Part shown: piece by piece, positions 46,966 through 57,627 of the stretch
Layout: the number at the start of each line of letters is the position of its first letter
How positions within the stretch are numbered: position 1 is the first letter of the stretch
NCBI GenBank assembly: GCA_014281115.1
Contig: JACONQ010000020.1
Coordinates: forward strand, 496,001 to 560,000
Direction: 5' to 3'
DNA: 64,000 bases
From: Laburnicola sp. R22_1
Taxonomy: Eukaryota > Ascomycota > Dothideomycetes > Pleosporales > Didymosphaeriaceae
Position numbers and translations under genes: made by a program
Notes under the pieces: generated by a model
What the model was told of the DNA's origin: nothing
The model's input: the letters and a program-made list of their open reading frames with translations, nothing else
Databases searched by the model: none

Positions 46966-49657
46966 ATGGATCGCTTTTCGCAGTCCGGATCGCATTTGCC
47001 GGATCTTCATCAATATGGTATGTCTATGATACCGAGGCTCTCAATATGCTGTCGTTATTTGAATTGATAAATCAATGCAAGAGACGCTCACGCATATCTG
47101 TCCTTATCTGCACTGGTTATAGGCTATTATCTTCTTGCATTTGCTAATACGTATCACCCTAAAAGCTTGCCTCCAGTGTCGCCAGCGACGAGTAAAATGT
47201 GACAAGATCAGGGCGGGTTGCGCAAATTGCCATAGACATGGTATCCAATGCGTATACTCGGCTCGAAGACCACGCAAGACTCAAAAGTCACATCCTGAAA
47301 TGGCGGTACCAAGACCGCTGCTTCCATCTCAGCAACAGTGCCTCGTTCCCAATGAGCTTAAGGCGCATAGCTTAGGCAAGGAGCTGATTTCCCATAAAGG
47401 CGCCGATGACCCTGTGAATGAGGGAGAGGAGGAAGAGGATGATGATGATACACTCATTCCGCGAGATCTGTGCGCGACTCCAGGCGAACACAAACTCAAG
47501 GCTACCAAAGCTGGTCGAGGAAGGTTGACCGTGGGCCCTCGTGGAAGGTGCCACTATATCAACAGTGATAAAGCTTATCAGGTAAGCAGTAGTTTCAGAA
47601 TATTCATAATACCCCTTCAGTACTGGATAATATGCCTGCAACTGTAAAATTTACAACATCTTTGTATATGTTCTAGATACAGCACGATGGAGTGCTCTCG
47701 CTAGGCGTGTATGGTGTTGGACGCTAGATTTCTTTGGCGAAATACTTACCTTAATACCTCTCTTACTTGGAAACAGTACTTGCTACCAATCCAACTGAAG
47801 AACAAGAAACCCCAGGACTTCGGAGCCGGATGCCTCCAAATCAGCGGGACGACTTTGACGCGAGTTCTCTACTTGGTGCTACAGGAATTCGACAGGACCT
47901 TCGCGTCTATTATCCTCCATCTGATCTTATTTCCAAGTTGTGGGATTATTATACGCACAATGTTGATACCATGGTCCAGGCCTTATACAAGACCGACGTG
48001 GCAATCCTCGTTACAAACGCTAAGAAGGGTCTACCAATAGATTCTTCTACTGAAGTACTGCTGTTCGCCATCTGGTTTGCAGTCGCTGCCTCTATGCCGG
48101 CAGAACAGTGCCGAAACTTACATGGCACCGAGAAGAAGTTGCTCGTTCGCAACTACCGACACGCGCTTGAGAAAGCATTAGTGAAAGTAGGGTGGATGAC
48201 AACACAGGAAATCGTTGTCCTCCAGGGCCTTGCTCTGTATCTGGTACATTTATGACCTCCTTGAGCCGTGAAATTTGCCGGAAAATTCTACAAGTTAGAA
48301 TGAACGTTGATTACAATGCATCTACACTCACAGGGCAAAAGTTTAAGTACATTTGGCCTCAGTATTGCTCATTCTAGAGTAAAATATAGTACTCGGACTT
48401 TTGTCATAGTACTGTAGAGAACCACAGTCTTTAATTTACAATGGTCACTAATGAAGCAAGGTTTTCGCTTCGGAAAATTCTCGTCCAACCTGGATGCTCT
48501 GCGGCATAGCCATCAGTCTCGCCCAGTCTATGGGGATGCACACGGATAGTGCTTTGTTTTCTCTGACTCCAGTAGAAATCGAAGTGAGGCACCGCGTCTG
48601 GTGGACTCTTTGTCAAATCGATGTCCGTGTCTCAGAGCGCTGTGGTCTCGAGTTCCATGTACCTTTGATCATGGACACCAAGCTTCCGCTTCATCTCAAT
48701 GACTCCGATCTTGATGCAAACAGTGGAGGGAGTCCCACACTGAGGAACGAACTCACTGAAATGACACTAAGTCTGGCCAGGGTTGAGAAGGCCCAGACAT
48801 ATTTGAGATTCAACCGAGCTTAATGTGGACCCTCCTCATTGGGCAAAGAAGAGAGGGATGACGTGATTAAACAGCAAATCGAACGGTATACGGACATATA
48901 TCTCAAATATTTCGACACATCGTCGGAATTGCGCCTCTGTTACCTTGGGACGCGGCTGGTCATGACCAGACTCTGGAGGTTGATGCATGATGCGTCTCTA
49001 CCAAACGATACTGTTGAGACGAAGGAGCTGGATGTTCCTACGCTCTTTTACAACGCTGATGTGCTCGAGATCTGTCATCAACTGCCAAACAAATATTGTC
49101 AGTTCGGATGGTTTTTTCGTTGCAAGTACACGCAATGGCATGCCATGACCTATATACTGATTCAGATCTGCAAATATACCCAAGGCGCTGCAGTCGACCG
49201 TTCTTGGGATGTCATCAATATGGTCTTTAGCACTTCAGATGTGGATAGCAGCATGTTGGGAACTTCAGAGCATGGTAGATGCAAGGTGCAGACCAAGAAA
49301 AATGCCTTATGGCGACCGCTTTTACGGCTTCTTCGGAAGGCTCAAAAAGCAAAGGAGCGAGCACTTCAACCTCCCGAAGAGTCAACTACCACTCCATCTA
49401 CGCTAGAATCAGTAACTGAACAAACCACGACTCCAAACGAGCAACTGGTAGCCATAACCTCGGATCAACAACTAATGGATCAGCATCAGGACGGAATGCT
49501 AGGGGACCCTTTCTTCGGTCAATCGCTCGATTTTGCGGAAGAGATGAACTGGGAACAGTTAGATACTTGGGTTCAGAATTTTCAAGCCGGCCTCTATCAG
49601 GATGCTGGTACAGATGACCAGGGAAAGGACACTATGGGAGCTCGAGACTGGTGGTAA
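46966..49657 (+). pseudogene. Zn(II)2Cys6 fungal transcription factor, damaged
   Basis: Proposed exon 1 (46,966-47,017) encodes MDRFSQSGSHLPDLHQY. A 148-bp intron (GTATGT donor, gctaatac branch-like site, AAAAG acceptor) joins in phase to exon 2 (47,166-47,581), which carries the zinc cluster CX2CX6CX6CX2CX6C (CLQCRQRRVKC onward). After a GTAAGC-TAG intron (47,582-47,676) the frame shifts: ARWSALARRV and DFFGEILTL read in one frame, EEQETPGLRSR in another, needing at least two indels between 47,677 and 47,800. An acidic-rich linker precedes this. The fungal-specific TF domain follows, including HRVWWTLCQIDVRVSERCGL, with an intron at 48,244-48,460 swollen by a family D repeat. One TAA (48,821-48,823) interrupts the last exon, which runs to 49,657. 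It probably regulated neighbouring genes (inference) and is probably non-functional unless splicing differs from my model. Confidence 0.75.
48354..48416 (+). repeat. Family D short repeat inside a TF intron
   Basis: Matches 61,775-61,837: gtattgctcattctagagta, then tagtactcggacttttgtca. It lies inside the 217-bp intron 48,244-48,460, whose donor (GTACAT), branch-like cactaat and acceptor (GCAAG) remain. Confidence 0.7.
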
Positions 49658-50102
49658 CGACGTACCACACTACTATAGTGCGATCTAACTTATCCGCAGC
49701 GGCGGAGAACTTCACATGAATTTGAAAAGTTCCAAGATTGCTCTGATCTCACAAGAAAGTATCTACGTCTAACCTGGATCGCAAGGGTGGTGTCATGGCA
49801 AGGGGGAAAGTCGCAGGAGACGGACATTATCGGTAGCAAGGCTCCTGCAGCAAGGAAGTCTGCTTTGCGTAACACCGGATGTAGATCCGGAGATCGCGTT
49901 CCCACCAGAGCTTAACTGCGAGCTCTTGGCATGTCGCTGTTTTCTGGCCAATCAGGAGTCGTCAGTCAGCAGCAAGCAACAGACTCACACATCCACTCTT
50001 TCGCGGGTCATCACGGATCATCATTTGTGGTTACTCACAAATGCCTCTCTTGCAGCAACAAAAGGATCGCGTTCGACAACTTCACCAGGCACAACAGCAA
50101 AC
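49658..50102. other. Intergenic between regulator and transporter
   Basis: Tandemly oriented genes separated by about 445 bp; the region presumably holds the transporter promoter. No repeat or coding signal seen. Confidence 0.45.
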
Positions 50103-50498
50103 ATGAGCCCCGGCAAAGAGAAAGTTCAGGCTGATCAGCCGACCCCTCTTTCCTCCGTCAAAACGGGCGTCGGCGAGAAACATGACAATGTGATCGACTT
50201 CGAAGGTCCGGAAGATGCCTACAATGCGCTCAATTGGCCGTTCAAGAAGAAATTTGTGGTTACCATATGTTCCAGCTTCTGTACCATGGGCACGACATGG
50301 GCATCGACAATGTGCGTATCGAACCGACCAGTTGCAACTGGCAATGGTGACTAAAGTTTTGCGCAAAGTTATAATTCCGGGCTAAGTCAGGTAATGCAAC
50401 ACTTCCATGTAGGCCGGGAAGTGGCGCTCCTGGGCATGAGCCTCTTCCTCCTTGGGTATGTGGAAAATTTTGGGCTCAACCTTGTACTTGATAAAAGC

Positions 50499-50667
50499 TG
50501 TAAGCAGTTGGGTAGTATGTGTAGAAAGTGTATATCGTAGAAGTATCTGTGTTCAGATGTGTATATGCCTGTGTATCGTACATGGAGTGATCAGAGGCTC
50601 GTATATAGTAGGCGAGCTGACTTATGAGACTAATGTCGTCATGTGACATAGCTCTAGGCTGCTTACA
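50499..50667 (-). repeat. Copia 3' LTR
   Basis: 169 bp. On the minus strand a polypurine tract (aaagggggtg) directly precedes it at about 50,668-50,678, marking it as the 3' LTR. Confidence 0.9.
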
Positions 50668-51399
50668 CACCCCCTTTAGGTTCGAACGCATGTTTGAAGC
50701 TGATATTGGCTATAGGTCCCCCTTTGCCTTTGTGTGGCAGCTGCATTTAGGTTGAGAACTAGTCTCTGTATTGGTGCAGTCCCAGGTAGGTAGCCGTCCG
50801 CCGTCGCAGTGTTGGTGGACCTCGCTCTATACTACAGGCGTCCCTGATAGTAGGACGTCTCCCAGAGCCAGTATTGAGATCCTTATTGCTTCGCGTTCTG
50901 TGCTGAGGTTGATGAGCCTTGTAGGTGGAGCTTGATACATGATGCGAGCATGTTTGCTCTATGTATAAAGGTAAAATACAGCGTAAAGCTAAGTACATAA
51001 TAGAGCTGAGTAAAGTGTAGGGGTACAGCGTAGAGCTGTGTACAGGATAGAGCTTAGTAAATATATAGCCTCGTTAAACCTGTAAAAACCACATGGGAGA
51101 AACCAGGAAGAGTACTATACTGTAGGGAAGCTCATTTAGAAGGAAATGGTTAAAAATGAAGAAGAGAAACCCAGTTTTCGTGCTTCTGCCTAGGTAGCAG
51201 CTTGGTGAGGCCGTTAGCTGGTTGACAGCTTGTCTGGATGTATGAGAGGTTGATGTTGTTGGATTGAGCTTCTTGGCGTAGCCAGTGATGATGGATATCG
51301 ACGTGCCGTACAGTAGTCTTAAGACGAGGCGTAGTAGAGGTGAGAAGCCGGATAGTCTGCTGATTGTCACATTATAGAAGGCGTTCATGATCTGGATCA

Positions 51400-54300
51400 A
51401 AGCCAATTTGTTCAAAGACTCTCCACCACCAGATCAGTTCGGTGCCTGCAGACGATGCGGCGACCAGCTCTGCTTCTGTAGTGGACTTGGTGATACAGCG
51501 TTGGAGTGTTGCTTTCCAGTCTATAGGTCCGCCAAATAGGAAGAAGATGTAGCCTTGTGAGCTCTTGCGTGTGATCTTATCATCGGCGTACGACGCATCT
51601 GTTGCTCCAAAGAACTCAGGCTGAGTCTGGTCGGCTATATAGACTGATTCGTTTGAGATAGAGGCTGTGTAGTAGAGAGCTCGATCTTTGGTGCCTAGCA
51701 GGTAGGCGATTGTCTGGTAGGCTGCGTCGAGATGACGTGAAGATGGATTTGTGAGAAACTCAGCTAGTTTAGAATGAGCTTTCGAGACATTAGGTTGGGT
51801 AGCTCCAGCCGCGTAGCCTATAGAGCCTACAAGCTGGGCATATCTGTGCTTAGTGAAGTCATTTGCCTGATCCTTGGATGGTAATAGCTCTTCTAGAGGT
51901 AGTGGGGTAGCTGGTAACTTTGTGTATGGCTTTGGTGAAGGATACTTCTGTGCCAGCTTCTCGATATATGAAGCTTGTGATAGCCAGATAGAGCCATTCT
52001 TATGGTCTCTATGCGTTTGAATGCCACAGAATGTTTAAAGCTCTCCTAGAGATCGAATCTCATATTGGCGCAGGAGCTTCTGCTCGAATTCATGTAGTGC
52101 AGCCTTGTGGGCTGGTAGGCAGAGTACGACAATGTCATCCACATAGAAGAAGACTAGAAGCTTGTCATTCTTCTATAGACAAGGAACGTCTTTGACTTCG
52201 CGTAGGCCTAGCTCAGTAAGCGTCTTAATAAGCTCTTAATACCAGAGTAGTGGTGAGGTCTTTAGGCCGTATAGAGCTCGACGTAGTCTCTATAGATAGT
52301 TAGGGTTAGAGAGTCCTTCTAGTAAGTGATAATAGACTAGTGTTACGAGCTAAGCGTTTGTGAATGCGTTGATAGCATTATATTGACGGATTTCCATATT
52401 AAAGTAGGCAGCTATAGCAACTAGAGCTCAGAATATTCGAACCGCTAGAGTGGCTGCGTAGGTATCCTTGGTAGTCGCCTGTAGATCGCCTCGTACGCAG
52501 ATACGGGCCTTATATTTCGTAAGGTAGCTTTGATTATCAAGCTTGTACTTGAAGACCCACATTAATAGGAGGACCTCTTGGTCTTGCGGGTTAAACTCCT
52601 GCCAGGTAATTCTCTCATACGTGCCTTTTTGCTTCACGTTGCTAATTTCTTGTTTTATAGCCTGGAGGAAGCCTTCCCTATGTGGAGATGGCATTTTCAT
52701 CACATCTCTATAGAGACGCGGCTTAGGAGGTAGCTCGGTGTAGTGAAATCGTGTTTTTAATGTTGTAGCTGAGGCTGCTACGTATACTAACTAGTATGTG
52801 CTAATAAAGAAGCTGCTACTCTTCTAAGATGGCTTTCTAGATTTTGTTAACCCTTTAGGTAGTATGTAAGACTAACAAAGGTTGCTATTAATTAGTTCTC
52901 GATTCTCTGCTTGGTTCGAGTCTGTTTGTAAGACAGAATCTGATGTTTTACGTTTGCGCTTCTTTGAAGATGTGGATAGCGGCAGTGAGCTAGTTGGTGT
53001 AGCTGATAGTGAGCATGGTGAGTTGTTATAAGGTGAGCCCCGTGAGCTGCTGTGAACCTTAGTAGTCTCTATTCGACTCGGTGTTAAAAGCTGCTAATAG
53101 TGACTTCTTGTCTAGTGTTAGGTTGTTGTTACTCTTTGCGTCAATTGGCTTTGCTCTGTAATAGCAGCAGTCTGGCTGGACTAGTCTAGATCTAATGTGA
53201 GCTCGTCTTTAGATAAATCTTCTATAGAGCTGTCTTGGCTGCGTATTGAAGGTAGTTAATACTCGTAGGCGAATTGCTCTAGCTTAGAGCCTTGTAGGAG
53301 CGGATCTGCTTCATCGTGTGGTTGATAGAAGAGGTCTTCTTGGAAGGTAACGTCTCTCACACGAATGACTTTGCCTCTATAAGCTTGGCTTCTCGCCTTG
53401 GGCATCCAGATTCAGTAGATGTTTAACGAGTTGTAGCCAACTAGGTATCCTACTAAAGCTCAAGGACTGAGCTTGTCTGTTTGTGGTATCTGCTTGCGCA
53501 GTGCGTATACTTGGCAGCTATAGACGCGTAGGTGAGCAATTGACGGTTTCTTGCCGTAGGCAATTTCGAATGGTGTTTTCCAGCCTAGTAATTGCGTGGG
53601 TGTGCGATTAAGCAGGTATACTGCTGTGGGGTAGATCTCAGAGCCAAGTGCTAGAGGTAGGTTTAAGGTGATCCTTATTAAACAACTTCTCTCGATAAGA
53701 CTCCTGCCTAAGCGCTCTGCTGAGCCGTTCTGCTCTTTAGTGTGTGGAGCTCTAATCTGTAGCTTAATGCCTTCTCTCTGACAGTGGTCTCTAGCAGAGT
53801 CGTCTGCCAGGCCATATTCTCGCTCATTGTCAGCAATAAGAAAGGTGACAGTTGTGTTGAATTCTTGTTTGATTGTTCGATCTAGTCGTCTAATAATAGA
53901 TAGTAGCGTAGGCTTGTCTCGTCTAGGTATCGTGTAGACGAAATGGAACTTCGAGAATAGGTCAAACCTATAGAAGATATATCAATCACCGTTGTAGGCT
54001 CTTGTGTCAAGCTTAATTAGGTTGATAGCGATAGTTTCAAAGGCTCAGGTTGCCCCTATCTCATGGCCTATTCGACGCGAGATAATCTGATATGCTTTGC
54101 TTTGTAGGCATTCTTCGCAGTTAACTGTTTAAGGAGCAGTTCTAGTAGCTGGCTATATGCCTATTACGTGACTTGACAGTTGGTCAATCGCATTATTACT
54201 TAGATGTCTCATAAGGACATAGAGCTAGGCCTTGCTTAGCGATCTTGATTTAGGCGGTAGGGCTAAGTACTGTGGCCGACGTTAATGGGTAGCGAATGTT

Positions 54301-55900
54301 TGAAGCTGAGTAGATTGGGTAGATAGAGGATCAGTTCGATGGACTACTAGCCAGTGACCACCTAGCCTAGTAAGGCTAGCAATGTCTTTAACTCGTGACC
54401 CTAATAAGTTGGACCGATATAGAGTGTTTCTTCCTGAGTTAAAATGGACATTTAACAATAATAGTCGGGCTAGAGAGACTAGGCTTATAAAGAAGCTTAG
54501 TATTAAGGCGACGCGCTTGAGCTTTGTCTTTCTCTGTTCTTAAGGCGTCAATAGGAGTATCTCAACTTCTCCCCATGCCTAAATAGCCATCTCTGTGCCT
54601 CCTGCGAGGACAACATCGTCTGGCAATGCAGGAGCCTTCCATTGGAACTTAGTAGGATTGTTGCAGATATAGATATCAGTAGCTGGATCTAGCGTCCATA
54701 AGTGGAGGAGCGGAAAGTGTTGTAGCGTTGGCCTGTTATTAAATACTAATAAGTAGACAGCGTAGGCTTTATAGGGAAGGTCGGCTGCAGGTGCATCGCC
54801 TGCGTCGATTTTTATCAAATCAGGTTCTGACCCGTGGCTCCCTTGAACCCTACGCTTCTTATAGCGCTGATTCTTTTCCTAAATCTTGTTTAGTATGCCT
54901 TTCGTATCCTTGGCTTCGTATTCAACTATCTTCTTGGCTTTTTTAGGGTTTTCGACGAATCCTCCTCTGCGCTGTGAGGTGTCGATGTACGGACACTGTC
55001 CCCAATAGTGTAGATCCCCACAGAGACATAGCTTTGATAGCTTTGATGGCTTGTCCTAATAAGGTCTCTTTCTGTTGTTTTGTCTATATGGAGACTCCTC
55101 TTAATTCAATGTAGCTGCAAATGCTTCGCCTTGGATAGTTGATTTTGTTGCGGTCGTACGATAGTAGCGCAGGTATCCTGCTAGTAGTTCAGGTAGTGTT
55201 GGCTGGATAGAGTCGCTATCTGAGGCAGTTAAGATAGTTTCCGCGTTGAATACTGTGATGGCGATAGTAGCAGCGTAGCCAGGGTCGATCTGCCTAATAG
55301 CTCGAATGAGGTCCTTGTGAGGTCGGTAGCCATGCGTCTCTGGTAGCTTGAGTTGTTTGGCCCTATTGTAGGCAGCAAGAAAGGTGCTACACCACTCCTC
55401 TAGATTCTCTCTACGAGCATGCAGTACTTTGGCAGTATTGTAGGCTTTCTAAACCTAATATTCTCAATCAGCTATTGTAGGGCTGTAGAGCTCCTGTAGC
55501 ATCTTAAGCTAATTGTGGAGGGACTTTTGGTCCTTGATTTAATAGACTAGGTCCTAAGTAATAGTGTTAGCTACGTGCGCTTTAATTTGGCCAATCTTAT
55601 CTTTAGTTCGTCTGTATTCCTTAAGCTCCCTATAGTAGAGACTTATTTCCTGATTGTACTGCGCTCGAGCTTCAGTAGTAGGTTCTGTCGCTGGCGATCC
55701 GTCTTCATTGACAGTTTGAAGCTGGGCAGGTTGCTGAGGCTTGCTGAGCGTCGATGGGGGTGACAGATCTGGATTAATATATCCCCATACGTCTCCAGCC
55801 TCTGCGAGCCTTTTTGACAGTATAGATCCATAGTTCCCAGTTGTGTGGACCGTGAAGGATGATCGAAGAGCTGGCCTTTGACATGGCAAGATAGAGTAGG
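51400..55900 (-). pseudogene. Copia gag-pol, interrupted by stops
   Basis: Minus strand. Gag begins near 55,889 (LRSSFTVHTTGNYGSILSKR). A zinc-knuckle-like CLCGDLHYWGQC lies near 55,000. Integrase core at about 54,000-53,700 (HFVYTIPRRDKPT, FLIADNEREYG, REGIKLQIRAPHTKEQNGSA). RT from about 52,700 (TWQEFNPQDQEVL, MWVFKYKLD, KARICVRGDLQA) with YVDDIV at about 52,145-52,130. RNase H at about 51,620-51,430 (KSTTEAELVAASS). Several TAG/TAA codons and possibly small indels lie between domains. All stops I examined fit C-to-T on one strand. Confidence 0.82.
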
Positions 55901-55956
55901 CTCGATCAACGGATAGGTAGGTAGGGAGTCAATGTATGTATATGAGTGCGGATTAG

Positions 55957-55970
55957 GCCGGGCTCATAAC
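55957..55970 (-). other. Copia primer-binding site, initiator tRNA-Met anticodon region
   Basis: Immediately inside the 5' LTR, the plus strand reads ccgggctcataac. That is the sequence expected of the anticodon stem-loop of eukaryotic initiator tRNA-Met (CAT anticodon), so the element's RNA would pair with this internal tRNA part. Priming by a half-tRNA-Met is known for copia-type elements; the match here is by eye. Confidence 0.7.
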
Positions 55971-56139
55971 TGTAAGCAGTTGGGTAGTATGTGTAGAAAG
56001 TGTATATCGTAGAAGTATCTGTGTTCAGATGTGTATATGCCTGTGTATCGTACATGGAGTGATCAGAGGCTCGTATATAGTAGGCGAGCTGACTCATGAG
56101 ACTAATGTCGTCATGTGACATAGCTCTAGGCTGCTTACA
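55971..56139 (-). repeat. Copia 5' LTR
   Basis: 169 bp. It differs from the 3' LTR at one observed position (gactcatgag versus gacttatgag), a transition. Confidence 0.9.
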
Positions 56140-57465
56140 AAAGCTGATTGCAGTCAGAAACGCGTTTGGTCCAATGCTCTGGGCGCCAATGTCCGAAGCA
56201 TATGGCCGCAAAGTATCAATTCTAATACCTATGTTTGGACTGACGATTTTCTCATTCGCATCCGCCACTGCAAAGGATCTCCAGACCCTGCTCATCACTC
56301 GCTTTTTTGCGGGAGTTTTTGGAGGCGCACCACTGAGTATTGTTGGTGGAGTTATGGCGGATATATGGCCCCCGACACATCGAGGTGCGGCGTTGCTCAT
56401 GTGGGGACTTGCAGTCATGATAGGACCACTCATTGCGCCTATCGTGGGAGGGGCTTTGGTCGTGAGTATGCTGACTGTGGGCTGGAGATGGACTTAATAT
56501 GTGAGTTGTCCGCTGCGCCTCTACAAACTATACGGGTTGCTAAAGTCCTTGACCAGGTGACTGGCATAATCATGGCCGCTACCCTCGTCGCAAGTTTGAT
56601 TTGGATCGAAGAAAGCTTCGCACCCATCCTTCTCGCTCGAAAGGCCGATAAGATCCGTTTTGAGACGAAGAACTTGGCTATCCACTCCAAGAGCCAGGAA
56701 GGCGGGACCTCCTTTAAGGCGATGTCACAGAAATATCTTATCGTGCCTATTGAGATGCTCGTTGACCCTATCTGCTTCTTCATAAACTTGTACGCCGCGT
56801 TTTGCTATGCTATTATTTACGTAGCAATTGCCACCTTTCTAATCGAGTTTTAATAGATCCGTCACTGGAATGCGGTTGTAGGCTTGACCCACTTTATGGC
56901 TATTGTTATTAGTGTAGCCTTTGCAGCGGGCATTAATCTTTAGGCACAGGCATACTACCGCAAGAAGTTTATTGCTAATAACAGCAAGTTGGTACTAGAA
57001 GCTCGCTTAGTGCCTATGATGATTGGTTCGTTCTTCTTCGCTGCGGGTCTCTTTATTATGGGCTGGACTTCGAAGCTGAGCATCCACGGGGTTGGCTTCT
57101 GTTTTGGCGCCGCGTCTTTTGGTCTTGGCTTCTTCACTATCTTTTAAAGTGCACTCAACCACCTTGTCGACACGTATCTGATGATGGCAGCAAGCGCACT
57201 TGCTGCGAACCTGTTTATGCGGAGTATTCTTGCTGCGGCTTTTCCGCTGTTTGCAAGTGCGAGCAAGCTTTTTATGCTGAAGGACTGTGACAATATCACT
57301 AACGTGGGATTAGTGTTCGACACACTGGGACTAGATTGGGGAATGAGCCTATTAGGGTTCCTCGCTGTTGCCATAATTCCCATTCCGTTCTCGTTCTATA
57401 TCTTCAGGAAGAGGATGCGAGCCGTTGGGAAGCGATCGAAGCTGACCTAGGGTCACTAAGGAATA

Positions 57466-57514
57466 CCCTGTCTCGGCAGTCAATGCGCACCGTCACTCAA
57501 TGCGCAACCCCAAC
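57466..57514 (+). repeat. E1 left terminal inverted repeat
   Basis: Perfect inverse of 59,543-59,591. Contains tcaatgcgc twice, the first starting 15 bases from the element end. Likely transposase binding sites (inference). Confidence 0.92.
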
Positions 57515-57627
57515 GTAATCGCTCAGCCAGCAATATGAGGCTATAGAGCTCTACACAAAAGCTTTTATCGCGAGATTTTCTAGAGTTGGCTTCTCATAGA
57601 GCTATAGATGATTGCTAGCTAGTCAGA

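Larger units (their letters stand above)
50499..56139 (-). mobile_element. Ty1/copia LTR retrotransposon, nearly identical LTRs
   Basis: 5,641 bp with 169-bp direct LTRs (50,499-50,667; 55,971-56,139) that differ at only one position I could find. The LTR ends are TGTAAGCAG...CTGCTTACA. A 5-bp target duplication, aaagc, lies at 50,494-50,498 and 56,140-56,144. Coding order on the minus strand is gag, (protease), integrase, RT, RNase H, as in copia. The element is recent, yet its ORFs already carry stops. Confidence 0.93.
50103..57450 (+). pseudogene. MFS drug:H+ antiporter (DHA1-type) pseudogene with a copia element in intron 2
   Basis: Four exons: 50,103-50,311; 50,369-50,455; 56,158-56,500; 56,557-57,450. 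All phases match and total 511 codons including the stop, a normal DHA1 size. Introns 1 and 3 are 57 and 56 bp. Intron 2 would be 56 bp but carries a 5.6-kb retrotransposon. Diagnostic sequence: acidic N-terminus then NALNWPFKKKF; TWASTIYNSGLSQVM in TM1; HVGREVALLGMSLFLLG in TM2; PMLWAPMSEAYGRK in the conserved loop; RFFAGVFGGAPLS; a C-terminal IPIPFSFYIFRKR. It would be a plasma-membrane exporter. Five in-frame stops are present: TAA 56,495; TAA-TAG 56,851-56,856; TAG 56,941; TAA 57,145. Each sits where family members usually have Q, E or W, as expected for CpA-to-TpA change. No frameshift is needed anywhere. Confidence 0.85.
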
